This document shows, piece by piece, positions 6,610-14,775 of a stretch of DNA of 33,451 nucleotides. The notes under the pieces are model-generated. The model had not been told where the DNA came from. It made no database searches and worked only from the letters and a program-made list of their open reading frames with translations. Numbering within the stretch: position 1 is the stretch's first letter; every line of letters starts with the position of its first letter. Origin of the DNA: an uncultured Bacteroidales bacterium (lineage in GTDB: Bacteria; Bacteroidota; Bacteroidia; Bacteroidales; Bacteroidaceae); contig CACXXT010000072.1 in assembly GCA_902771725.1 (NCBI GenBank), positions 1 through 33,451 on the forward strand, written 5' to 3'. Both the position numbers and the translations under genes were made by a program.

Positions 6610-8370
6610 TTAGTATATCAGTTTGAAGTCATCCACTTTCAGGTGCGATGCCTCGCCTCCTGTGAAGTAGTCGCCGTACTTGGATGATGAAGCCACGACG
6701 ATGATGTATTTTGGAGTCCGCTCGTTGCGGTAGTCGATGGTCAGGTTCTCCGTGGTCCACTGGGTGACGTTCCTGCCGCAGGTCATCATGGCGAAGCCGA
6801 TGAGGTGCGGGTCGTTCATATCCATCAGGTGGAGCTCGTTGGGACGTGTGCGGATGAGGTAGGGTACGGGTGTTCCCTTGTAGCTCGTGGGTTCCCAGTC
6901 GCCGAGTGCGTCGGGCTTTCCCTTGAGTCCGTCGAAGAGCGCACGTGAGATGTACTTCCCGTAGGCGTTGTCCCATCCGCCGTTGGCTGTGCGCGTGATG
7001 AGGGAGGTCTCGTACTGGTAGTCGAACTGCATGGACACGGGGCGCGAGGTGAAGGGGCGTCCGAAGCTGAGAACGCCGTTGGTGCCGTCGGTGGCCAGGT
7101 AGCTGCCTGTGAAGATGTTGCCGGCGGCGAACTTGATGACGATGTACTTCGACTTTAGGTCAGCATAGCGGCGCCCGTCCTCTTCGGCGTAGGTGCTGTT
7201 GCTGGCTCCCACGGTCGTGGCGCCATGGTTGCCGGTGTCCCAGTAGGGCTCGTCATTGGCTCCCCAGGGGAGGTAGAGCGGCTTCTTCTCGTCGCCGGTG
7301 ATCTGCCAGTCGTCGAAACTGCTGTTGGGCAGCTGTTCGCCCTCGAAATAGAAGGAACTGCCCTCGATGGTCTTGCCGTTGAAGGTCACGCGATAGGTGT
7401 ACTCGACGTCGGTGTGCAGGCGGTCGAGCACCACTTCGTAGGAGGTGGAAGTGGGGTAGCGGACGTCGGAGGGGGCTACGGCAGTCCAGGCGGCATCGGC
7501 TGTCGCCTTGTACTCCACCGTGGGGGTGACTCCGTTGGGTCGTGAACCGGAGATGACGGAGGCTCCCTTGGCGTTGGCAGCTATCGTGGCGGTCGGTTCC
7601 ACGCTCTCCTCCGTGGTATAGACATAGACGGTCCAGGGGTAGGTGGAGTCGGACCAGCCGTATTTCACATTGTAGCGCTGGAAGGTGGTGAAGTCCACAC
7701 TGGGCTGCTTCGTCGGGTCGGGCGTCACGCTGCCGTGCTGTCCGCCGAGGGAGAATTTCTTCACCTTGATCTTCGAGAGGTCTGCGGACTGGTTGACATA
7801 GATGATGGCAACGCGCGAGTCGGGGTCTACGATGGCGTCGCCCACCTGTCCTTCGACCTCCACTTCGCGGTTGATGATTTGGATAATCTCGAAATCCCAT
7901 TCATAGTCCTGCCACGTGCGAAGGGTGACGGAAAGAGGGTGGCGGCCATCGACGATGAAGCTGTCACGGTGATGCTGGACTGTCAGCTTTCCGGTGGGGT
8001 AGATGTCGGAAGTCTGATAGACCGTGTCGTTCACGATGACGAGGGCATCGTTGGTCACCTCCACCTTCTTTATCTTCAGGTGTCCGAGGTCCACGAGGTC
8101 GTCAACATATACCCTCATCCTGCGTTTTGCCCTGTCGATGACGGCTTCTCCCTCGCCCGTGCCGCTCTGGTCACACATGCCTTCCACTTCTATGTCTGTG
8201 ATTTCCGCTTCCACGATGGGGTAGGGGATGTCGTCGGGAATGGCGCAGCCTGAAAGCGTGAAGAGCAGGAGCGCGGAGAGTGAGGAATAAAGGAACAAAG
8301 ATAACGTGCGCTGCAGAAGGCTGCAGTGCCAGGAAGATACCTTATTATATATATATGAACTGACGTTCAT
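6610..8370 (-). CDS. PCMD-domain lipoprotein
   Basis: 586 residues. A long head (MNVSSYIYNK...) precedes a hydrophobic stretch and a lipobox ending LSGC (Cys42). Residues 50-230 look like two beta domains (VEAEITDIEVEG, then IINREVEVEGQVGDAIVDPD). A further beta-rich segment follows (VEYKATADAAWTAVAPSDVR). The C-terminal 240 residues (LPNSSFDDWQITGDEKKPLY to HLKVDDFKLIY) match PF13201 (PCMD, putative carbohydrate metabolism domain), with A-S-S-S-K-Y-G-D-Y-F-T-G-G near the end. It has no TR motif, unlike the DUF4493 members. If the operon builds a fibre, this uncleaved lipoprotein could be the membrane anchor; that is inference. It starts 15 bases after the beta-barrel gene. Confidence 0.75.
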   Translation of the reverse strand: MNVSSYIYNKVSSWHCSLLQRTLSLFLYSSLSALLLFTLSGCAIPDDIPYPIVEAEITDIEVEGMCDQSGTGEGEAVIDRAKRRMRVYVDDLVDLGHLKIKKVEVTNDALVIVNDTVYQTSDIYPTGKLTVQHHRDSFIVDGRHPLSVTLRTWQDYEWDFEIIQIINREVEVEGQVGDAIVDPDSRVAIIYVNQSADLSKIKVKKFSLGGQHGSVTPDPTKQPSVDFTTFQRYNVKYGWSDSTYPWTVYVYTTEESVEPTATIAANAKGASVISGSRPNGVTPTVEYKATADAAWTAVAPSDVRYPTSTSYEVVLDRLHTDVEYTYRVTFNGKTIEGSSFYFEGEQLPNSSFDDWQITGDEKKPLYLPWGANDEPYWDTGNHGATTVGASNSTYAEEDGRRYADLKSKYIVIKFAAGNIFTGSYLATDGTNGVLSFGRPFTSRPVSMQFDYQYETSLITRTANGGWDNAYGKYISRALFDGLKGKPDALGDWEPTSYKGTPVPYLIRTRPNELHLMDMNDPHLIGFAMMTCGRNVTQWTTENLTIDYRNERTPKYIIVVASSSKYGDYFTGGEASHLKVDDFKLIY

Positions 8371-8385
8371 CCTATTCTTTCTTGT

Positions 8386-9594
8386 TTATAGATAAAATGT
8401 CATGCCCAGATTGACGCTGAACAGATTGATCTTGAAGTTTGCACCGCCAGAGCGGCTCTTGCCGTTCTCCACCTGATTGGTCTTCTGGTCTTTCCACTTA
8501 TACTGCAGTCCCATGACGGCAACGGAGCATTCCACCGCCATGAAGTCTGTGGTGAAGGCGGTCAGTCCTGGGCAGAAACCGATCTGGATGCTGTTGACGT
8601 GCTCCATGGTGCCTTCGTAGCCCGTGGTGCCCTTGGCTCCCGTGGTGTTCTTGCCTTTGGCATGGCCGTAGGTGAGGTCGATTTCGCTGAAGAAACCGAA
8701 GACCTTGCTCTTGCCCAGGGGCATGTACGTACGCAGGAAGGCACTGCATTCGAAGTCATGTTCCAGATAGTAGAGGTCCGAGAGGCTGATATTGAAGTCC
8801 TCGCCCAGGTTCAGGTCGAAGCGGCCGAGGTTGAAGTAGTAGCGGCTGTAGTTGAAGCGTCCGCCGACGCAGATGTTCTTCGTGAAGAAATAGCCGAAAT
8901 AGGGGCTGATGCCGAAGGTGTGTCCTTCGAAGTCTATGTTCTTCAGCACGAGGTAGTTCAGATTGTCGTCGTCCCATTCGTTGAAGGAGATGCTGCCGCC
9001 GAACATCCATTGTCCCTTGGGGATGAAGGTGGCATTCAGGTCCTCGCGCGGAACGCGCTCGATGTGGCGCCCTTTCTTGTCCTGGCGCTCCAGGTAGCGT
9101 TCGTAGAGCGAAGGCTTGGCGGCAGTGCGGGTGCTGTCGTACATCATGGATGCCGGTGCACGGCGCACGGAGGGAACGGGAGCTGTGCTGCGGGGACCTG
9201 TAGGTGCATATCGCAGGTCCTCTGCCTGGCGTCTGGCTTCGGCCTGGCGCTTAGCTTCGGCTTTCTCCCGCGCAGCCTGCTCCTTGGCAGCCTGCTTGGC
9301 GGCTCGGCGCTCCTCCTTGGGGTCGGCATAGCGACGTTGGGAGGCGGAAACGGCCTGTGCGGACGTGCCGGTCTTGATACCGAATGCCTTACGCACTCCG
9401 TCTTCGACCGCACGGGCTATTTCTGCATCTGTGAGCTGACCGCGCTGGGCGCTGTCCACGCGTACTACGATATTCATTTCGACGTCCATGGCAGAGCGAC
9501 GGGTGGTGTCGGTGGGGACTGTCTGGGCGCTGGCCGTGAGAGCTGCCGTCAGGCAGAACAGTGTCAGTAGACGTCTTCTCATTGTTCTATTCAT
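8386..9594 (-). CDS. Outer-membrane beta-barrel protein with basic/acidic coiled-coil N-terminal region
   Basis: 402 residues. The signal peptide (MRRRLLTLFCLTAALTASAQ) probably ends at A-S-A-Q. Residues 95-125 are a charged Ala/Lys/Glu/Arg-rich helix (EERRAAKQAAKEQAAREKAE...). About residues 190-402 show alternating aromatic strands (ISPYFGYFFTKNICVGGRFN, FNLGRFDLNLG, VFGFFSEIDLTYG) and a last strand NLFSVNLGMTFYL ending in aromatic-x-Leu, as in outer-membrane barrels. It lies mid-operon between two PCMD genes and may be the outer-membrane partner of the lipoproteins. No closer family is recognised. Confidence 0.7.
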   Translation of the reverse strand: MNRTMRRRLLTLFCLTAALTASAQTVPTDTTRRSAMDVEMNIVVRVDSAQRGQLTDAEIARAVEDGVRKAFGIKTGTSAQAVSASQRRYADPKEERRAAKQAAKEQAAREKAEAKRQAEARRQAEDLRYAPTGPRSTAPVPSVRRAPASMMYDSTRTAAKPSLYERYLERQDKKGRHIERVPREDLNATFIPKGQWMFGGSISFNEWDDDNLNYLVLKNIDFEGHTFGISPYFGYFFTKNICVGGRFNYSRYYFNLGRFDLNLGEDFNISLSDLYYLEHDFECSAFLRTYMPLGKSKVFGFFSEIDLTYGHAKGKNTTGAKGTTGYEGTMEHVNSIQIGFCPGLTAFTTDFMAVECSVAVMGLQYKWKDQKTNQVENGKSRSGGANFKINLFSVNLGMTFYL

Positions 9595-9647
9595 TCGTCG
9601 GGGTGGTGAAATGGCTATTGCCTTTCAGTTGTTTTTTCTTGGGAAAC

Positions 9648-9680
9648 CTCTGCCCCCGCCGCAGTTCAGCGGGGGCAGAG
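9648..9680. other. Strong intercistronic hairpin inside the operon
   Basis: A perfect 12-bp stem (CTCTGCCCCCGC with GCGGGGGCAGAG, 9-base loop) sits in the 108-base gap between the DUF4493-PCMD gene and the beta-barrel gene. On the minus strand it is followed by an A-rich rather than a T-rich stretch. It therefore looks like a processing or stability element, or partial attenuator, that could make the upstream three genes more abundant than the rest. Confidence 0.75.
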
Positions 9681-9702
9681 TATTATATATAAGAGGTGTC
9701 GT

Positions 9703-11499
9703 TTACTGCTTCACGGTGGGAGTGTCGCCATAAATGAGCTCGAAGTCATCGAGGTACAATGTGGAACCGGCACCGCCGTGGAAATAGTCACCATAACGGC
9801 TGGAAGATGCACAGATAATCAGATGAGTAGGCTTCGTTGTCAGACTATGGTATTCAACAGGAATTTCAAACTCAACTAATTCTCCGTTCGTACTGGTGCA
9901 TTGGCTGATAGGTAGCTGTCCGTATGCTACTACGCGGGAGTCTGTATCCCAGTTGGGGAAGGTTCCGTCTATATCTGTATTATCTACAGTGATTACAGAG
10001 GTCGTTAATGCCCAGTAGATAGCGCATTGGTCCATCTCGCCCTTTGCGGGTGCTGTTGCGGGCTGATTGTTCTTTGAGTTATCAATTGCAACAGGATCAT
10101 AGCGATACCATCCCTTCAAACTTGTTGGACGGCCTGCGAATGGAACACCCCAGTTCAAAACAGCTCCTTTCGTACCTACCAGATGGTCAAGTTCGCCCGT
10201 GTAGATACTTGCAGCGGCAAATGCTATAAGCACCTTCTTTGACTTTAGTTGAGCAGCATAAGTACCACTATGCTTTACATCAGTCGTGCTTGTCGTAACA
10301 TTATTGCTTGCATTGTTGGTCGCTCCAGCGGAACCTTTATTACTGGAATCCCAATATGTGGCTCCTTCGGCATTGGGATAGACAACGACACCATCTTGAT
10401 GCCAATTTTCGAAGCTGCTATTCTGAAGTGCAGGCTGAGTTTCGGTAGTGAACTCCTGTTCAGCACTGAAGATTTCGTCTTCGTCAGTGATGTAAGCCAT
10501 GCGATAAGCATACTTCGTATTAGGAGTCAGACCAGTGAGCTTATAGCTGATGTTATCACCATCAATGGTAAGGTCGCTGGCTGCAACCGTGTTCCACGTT
10601 TCGGTGCCGTCGGCTTTCCACTGCAGCTGCAGGTTGGACTGGTCGAAGTCTCCCTTCTTGGCAGTGACGCCTCCCTCGAGGAAGGCGAAGGTGCTCCAGG
10701 CGTTAGACGTGTAGGTAGCAAGGCTCGTGCCGCCCTTGCGAGGAACCTCGAAGGTGTAGGTGTAGGTGTTCGTGGTAGGATCTACCTTGACGGTGACACC
10801 ACCCTGATAGCCGTGAGCTGCCACGGTGTAGTTGATGATGTAGTGGTCACGCGCCTGAACGTCAGTGATTTCCCTCATGTGGCTGTAGCCCTGTCCGCTC
10901 TTGTTGAAGACGGAGAGGACTGCGGTCAGTTTGCCGACAGGGAAGTAGGCAGAACCCTTCTCCTGACCCATGGTGAAGGTCTGGGAGCTGACGCCGCTGA
11001 CAGCGGACTCGATGGTTGTCGTGGCGCGGGCGAAGCTCTCCTTGAATTCGTCGGAGAAGTTGACGGTGACCTTGACGTTGGCCAGGGTGCAGGTGACCTT
11101 GGCGGTCGTGAGGGTCTTGGTCTTCACCGTGACGGTGGTCTCGCCATAGTAATAAGGAGTGTCGATGCCGGAGCCGTTGCCATCCCAGTTGCTGGAATGG
11201 GCAATGACGGTGTACTGACCGGGAGTCAGGGTAATCTGCTGACCGTTGAGCTCTGTGTCGTTCTCGAAGTCGTCTGTACTGGCAACAACAGTTCCCTGTG
11301 CATCCTTCACTTCCACGTGCAGTTTCTTGGCATCGTAGCCAGTGGGAGCACCGGCACGGGTCATGGTCGTGCTGTTGGTCTCGATGCCAAGCTTGAGGTA
11401 GCCTACCTCCTTGTTGGCCAACTCGTCCGTGTCGTTGGAGCAGGAAACAGCAGCCAACGCGAGGGCGAGGACGGAGATAATGGAAAATATCTTTTTCAT
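9703..11499 (-). CDS. DUF4493 plus PCMD fusion lipoprotein
   Basis: 598 residues with lipoprotein signal (ALAAVSC, Cys20). The first strand YLKLGIETNSTTM is followed by T47-R48-A. Residues 25-250 are a clear DUF4493 domain (TPGQYTVIAHSSNW, DTPYYYGETTVTV, LANVKVTVNFSDEFKESF). After a fibronectin-like linker (LTGLTPNTKYAYRMAYI) comes a PCMD domain from about residue 365 (QNSSFENWHQDGVVVYPN) to the end (ASSSRYGDYFHGGAG, LYLDDFELIYGD). It is the third gene of the operon and starts 21 bases after the upstream stop. It joins the two families that dominate the operon, which supports a shared structure or pathway. Ligand unknown; PCMD is only 'putatively' tied to carbohydrate. Confidence 0.8.
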   Translation of the reverse strand: MKKIFSIISVLALALAAVSCSNDTDELANKEVGYLKLGIETNSTTMTRAGAPTGYDAKKLHVEVKDAQGTVVASTDDFENDTELNGQQITLTPGQYTVIAHSSNWDGNGSGIDTPYYYGETTVTVKTKTLTTAKVTCTLANVKVTVNFSDEFKESFARATTTIESAVSGVSSQTFTMGQEKGSAYFPVGKLTAVLSVFNKSGQGYSHMREITDVQARDHYIINYTVAAHGYQGGVTVKVDPTTNTYTYTFEVPRKGGTSLATYTSNAWSTFAFLEGGVTAKKGDFDQSNLQLQWKADGTETWNTVAASDLTIDGDNISYKLTGLTPNTKYAYRMAYITDEDEIFSAEQEFTTETQPALQNSSFENWHQDGVVVYPNAEGATYWDSSNKGSAGATNNASNNVTTSTTDVKHSGTYAAQLKSKKVLIAFAAASIYTGELDHLVGTKGAVLNWGVPFAGRPTSLKGWYRYDPVAIDNSKNNQPATAPAKGEMDQCAIYWALTTSVITVDNTDIDGTFPNWDTDSRVVAYGQLPISQCTSTNGELVEFEIPVEYHSLTTKPTHLIICASSSRYGDYFHGGAGSTLYLDDFELIYGDTPTVKQ

Positions 11500-11520
11500 A
11501 ATCAGTTTAGCCTTTAAAAG

Positions 11521-12801
11521 TTAAATAGTTAGCTTGAGAGTTCCCTGCTTGATATTTCCTTCTTGGTCTTCTACGGTCATGTTGAATGTATGTTCTCCCT
11601 CAAGAATGAGTAGGAACCCGAAGAAGTTGCCAATGGGGAATGTATATTCTGTCTGACCTGTTGTAGGAACTGTGATTTCTTGTCCGAGTTCACCTAAGAA
11701 GCTAACTAGATTTGTGTTCCCAACAACTTCTGCACCATTGATAAAATCAACTCCAGGATAACTGTCAGCAACATCAGTGAGTGAACTAACCATGTCGGGG
11801 TTGGAGGATACGATTGTAACTTTGAGGCTCTTAATTCCCTTCGGAGTTAAAATCACAGCGTCGCCGAGAGCAGGGTCTGTTGATGCTGTAACGGTCATAT
11901 CATTAGGCATGTTCAACGTGATGGCATTGTCATCACCGGGCTGGGGATCATCACCAGGATTAGGTTCGTCGCCATTGCCGTCGTCAGGAGTGAAGGTGCC
12001 GTTGTCAACGATCTGAACCACAGCAGGAACTTCCTCTGCAGCCTGACCGAAGATGGTGGCAGTGATTCCGATGGTGACATAGCCGGTCGTTGCTTCCACG
12101 GGAGTGAAGTTCACCACCACGGCATCGCCACCGGCGAAGTTTGCGCTCTGGCCGTCGTAGGTCTCGGTGGCCTGTGACTTGGTGAGCTCGTTCTTGGCGG
12201 TGATGGTACCATCGCGGTTGACGCCACGGAAGTTGACAATCAGCTTCTCCACGCCTTCGCCGAGATCCCAATAGATAGCAGAGGGAGCATTGCCGTCTTC
12301 GTTCGTGAAGCTGATGGCATTGTCGGTGCCGTCGTCGAAGGTGATGGTCCAGGAAGTAAAGAGATCCAGGAAGTCCTGATCGTAGTGGACGCTGACGCTG
12401 GTGTTGGCCATCTTACAGGTGATGGTGCTCTGCGTGGTCACGTCCTTCTGGATGACAGAAAGTTCTGTTCCTTTGTAGTAAGGCGCGGTCATGATGCGTT
12501 CCATGACGCCGGGAGTGTGGGCCTCGAGCAAGTAGGTGCCGGTGGGCAGCAGGATTTGTTCGGGCATGGCGCTGACAGCATCGTAGCTCTGCACTTTCGT
12601 GGTGCCGTCTTCGTTGTAGATGGTGACGGGGAAGTTGGTAACGGTGTATGCGTCAGCACGTGTCTTCAGAGGATCCTGTGTCTCGACACCAATCTGAAGT
12701 CTGCCGGAATCCTTGCCGGCGTTCTTCGAGAGGTCCTCGCTCACACAGCTTACCAATGCCAATGCGGCTGCACATCCAAGAAAAATCTTATGTAGTTTCA
12801 T
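11521..12801 (-). CDS. DUF4493 lipoprotein with Pro/Asp/Gly linker
   Basis: 426 residues. Lipoprotein signal MKLHKIFLGCAAALALVSC (Cys19). The first strand RLQIGVETQDPL leads to T47-R48-A. The DUF4493 core shows LPTGTYLLEAHTPG, TAPYYKGTELSVI and CKMANTSVSVHYDQDFLDLF. A linker of D, G, N and P (about residues 270-293) separates it from a C-terminal Ig-like domain ending in GEHTFNMTVEDQEGNIKQGT. Second gene of the operon. A long extracellular-type linker suits a surface-exposed protein. Confidence 0.78.
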   Translation of the reverse strand: MKLHKIFLGCAAALALVSCVSEDLSKNAGKDSGRLQIGVETQDPLKTRADAYTVTNFPVTIYNEDGTTKVQSYDAVSAMPEQILLPTGTYLLEAHTPGVMERIMTAPYYKGTELSVIQKDVTTQSTITCKMANTSVSVHYDQDFLDLFTSWTITFDDGTDNAISFTNEDGNAPSAIYWDLGEGVEKLIVNFRGVNRDGTITAKNELTKSQATETYDGQSANFAGGDAVVVNFTPVEATTGYVTIGITATIFGQAAEEVPAVVQIVDNGTFTPDDGNGDEPNPGDDPQPGDDNAITLNMPNDMTVTASTDPALGDAVILTPKGIKSLKVTIVSSNPDMVSSLTDVADSYPGVDFINGAEVVGNTNLVSFLGELGQEITVPTTGQTEYTFPIGNFFGFLLILEGEHTFNMTVEDQEGNIKQGTLKLTI

Positions 12802-12837
12802 TGTCTGTTACTTTTGGGGATTTGTGATTCGCGTTAA

Positions 12838-13671
12838 TTAAATCCAAGTGACGGGCACTTCGATGGGGATGGTCTTGTCGTTGGTTGACTCGTCGATCTC
12901 GACGACAACCTTCAGACCGCCATCGGTGGTGGGAGTGTAGTTGGCTCCTACGGTGAGCTTCTTTGCCTTGTTGCGCTCCAGCGTGAAGCTGCCGGTAGCT
13001 GTGGCATTGGTCACCTTTTCTTCTCCGTTCAGTCCTGCATAGTCTGCCTTGGCGGTGAGGTGGATGGTGTAGTTCACGGTCTCGCCACCTTCGTTGATAG
13101 CAAGATAGTAAGGAGCGGTGTCGTCCTTACCCCAGTGTGCTACGCTGGTGCCGAGGGCGGCAGTGCCAGTGAAGTCTACGTCGTAGAGGTCGCAGTAGGT
13201 AGCCATCGAGGGATCGAATTCCACCAGGATCTTGCCGGCGGTAGGAGCGCAGGCGACGTTGCACTCTACAGTCTTCGCAGCCTGGATGGTGAAGATGTTC
13301 TTGCCTTCAACTTTGAATCCGTCGCGCGAAGCGGCGTATTCATTACCATAGCTGGCGCTGATGTTGTAGGAGCCGAGGTCGAGTTCCAGCGGCAGTCGTG
13401 TTTTCAACGTGGCAAACGTTCCGGAGAACTTGCTGTTGCCCTTGTTGTCAGTGATGTTGACCGTGTAGTTGTCGGTGTTCTGGTAGGTGCTCTCGTCGAC
13501 AGCACGGGTACCAGTAGCGAACTCCACGCCAGACGCTACGTTGAGCGTCAACTTTCCGGTTTGGCCTGTCTCTCCCAACTCCTCGGCTTCGAACTTGTTG
13601 TCGAAGGAGCAGGAGGTCAGCGTTGCTGCCAGACCAAGCGAAAGGCACATGAAAATTGTGTTCTTTTTCAT
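12838..13671 (-). CDS. DUF4493-type lipoprotein, first gene of the operon
   Basis: 277 residues from the ATG at 13671 (MKKNTIFMCLSLGLAATLTS then Cys21); an ATG at 13680 would add MTR. The first strand KLTLNVASGVEFATG is followed by T55-R56-A. LDLGSYNISASYGNEY and the later KTVECNVACAPTAGKILVEF fit the DUF4493 core, with a Y-x-L strand in place of the Y-Y-G. As the promoter-proximal, compact member it is the best candidate for a major repeating subunit, if the operon encodes a fibre. Transcription probably starts from the -7 box at 13773-13780. Confidence 0.72.
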   Translation of the reverse strand: MKKNTIFMCLSLGLAATLTSCSFDNKFEAEELGETGQTGKLTLNVASGVEFATGTRAVDESTYQNTDNYTVNITDNKGNSKFSGTFATLKTRLPLELDLGSYNISASYGNEYAASRDGFKVEGKNIFTIQAAKTVECNVACAPTAGKILVEFDPSMATYCDLYDVDFTGTAALGTSVAHWGKDDTAPYYLAINEGGETVNYTIHLTAKADYAGLNGEEKVTNATATGSFTLERNKAKKLTVGANYTPTTDGGLKVVVEIDESTNDKTIPIEVPVTWI

Positions 13672-13989
13672 TCTTGTCATTCGTTTTGTTAAAGGGTTAT
13701 TACTAATGTTTCGATTATCTGTTTTTATTTCTCTTTAGTGGTCTCAGGGCACACGCTCCCTAAAATCCGCGGCAAAGGTACGGCGAAATTTCGGTAGCGC
13801 GCGCGTAACGCGGTAATATTATAGGTGAATTTTCGGTATTCCGCCCTTTTTACCGAAATTCCTTACGCGCGCGTATATAAATTACGGTGTGGGCAAGCCT
13901 CGCGGGAAAAAAAGTTTTGTTTTTCGGCACAAGTTAGGAGGATAATGCTTAACTTTGCACCCGAAAACAGAAACGAGTCTTCAATCCCT
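13672..13989. promoter_or_regulatory. Divergent intergenic region with two -7 boxes
   Basis: Minus strand: TACCTTTG at 13780-13773, about 100 bases before the operon's first ATG. Plus strand: TAACTTTG at 13950-13957, 32 bases before the ATG at 13990. Both match the Bacteroidetes TAnnTTTG element; no convincing -33 TTG is seen at 19-21 bases for either. The middle is rich in GCGCGCG and CGCGCGTA (13797-13810 and 13864-13874). No gene is seen. Confidence 0.65.
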
Positions 13990-14775
13990 ATGCAAAAGAA
14001 TAACCTTTTCCTTCGTTCACTCTTGCTGCTGGCAGCTTCGCTGGCTGCGTTCAGCGGTGCCTGGGCGCAGAACTCTGCCCCTACCTGTTCGCCAAAGGCT
14101 GTCTTCACCTACACCGAAATAGACAGCGAAGGACATTCAGAAGAGAAAACCGAAGAGCTGGAAAGCTATTCCGGCTCAGCACCCGTGGTGGCACAATTCA
14201 CGGCGAACCCCTCCGGACTGGACGGCGAGGACGGTACTTCGCTGTACACAGCTCGCTACGAGTGGAGAATCTATGATCAGCAGACACCCGATGTGACGAT
14301 TGTCCATCGGTTCGACGAGGACATAGATTACCGCTTCGAACACAGCGGATCGTTCGTCGTTGAACTCAAAGCCACCTTCGTGCAGGGAAACGATACCGTG
14401 TACTATCCACAGGAGGGGGAGACAGGAGGACGATTCACGGTCAGCATCTCAGAGTCGCAGCTGCAGATGCCAAATGCCTTCTCGCCTAACGGCGACGGAT
14501 GGAACGATACCTACAAGGCGAAGACCACGCACCAGAGCATCGTCAGTTTCAAGGCTACCATCTTCAATCGGTGGGGAAAGAAGCTTTACAGCTGGGACGA
14601 TGTAAACGGCGAATGGGATGGTAAGGTCAACGGAAAGGTGGTTCCAGACGGGGTGTATTTCGTGAACGTCGTCGCAAAAGGCGCTGACGGACGTGTGTAC
14701 CATATCCGAAAGGATGTCAATGTGTTGACTCGACTGGTTACAGACCAGGGTGATGCTACAGGAGGAGACGAATGA
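13990..14775 (+). CDS. Secreted protein with T9SS type B (gliding-motility/CHU_C) sorting domain
   Basis: 261 residues from the ATG at 13990. This start gives a clean signal peptide (MQKNNLFLRSLLLLAASLAA, cleavage near A-W-A-Q); the frame runs further upstream but that part lies over the promoter. Residues 35-150 resemble a PKD-like domain (EWRIYDQQTPDVTIVHRFDE, HSGSFVVELKATF). Residues 158-250 are a type B sorting domain: PNAFSPNGDGWNDTY (161-175), FNRWGKKLYSWDD, GEWDGKVNGKVVPDGVYFVN. It should cross the outer membrane through T9SS and stay at the surface. Its stop overlaps the uvrA start by four bases (ATGA), an unexpected pairing. Confidence 0.85.
   Translation: MQKNNLFLRSLLLLAASLAAFSGAWAQNSAPTCSPKAVFTYTEIDSEGHSEEKTEELESYSGSAPVVAQFTANPSGLDGEDGTSLYTARYEWRIYDQQTPDVTIVHRFDEDIDYRFEHSGSFVVELKATFVQGNDTVYYPQEGETGGRFTVSISESQLQMPNAFSPNGDGWNDTYKAKTTHQSIVSFKATIFNRWGKKLYSWDDVNGEWDGKVNGKVVPDGVYFVNVVAKGADGRVYHIRKDVNVLTRLVTDQGDATGGDE

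Noticed and set aside
8296..8303. TATCTTTG (minus strand) within the 6610-8370 gene as a promoter
   Set aside because: Inside the lipoprotein signal coding region of a tightly packed operon; no -33 element and no later start supported.
8341..8356. TATATATA runs shared with 9685, 22540, 28505 and 30760
   Set aside because: Several fall in codons for Tyr-Ile-Tyr; no common position relative to genes.
13825..13989. Upstream extension of the type B sorting-domain protein
   Set aside because: Covers the -7 box and precedes a perfect signal peptide at 13990.
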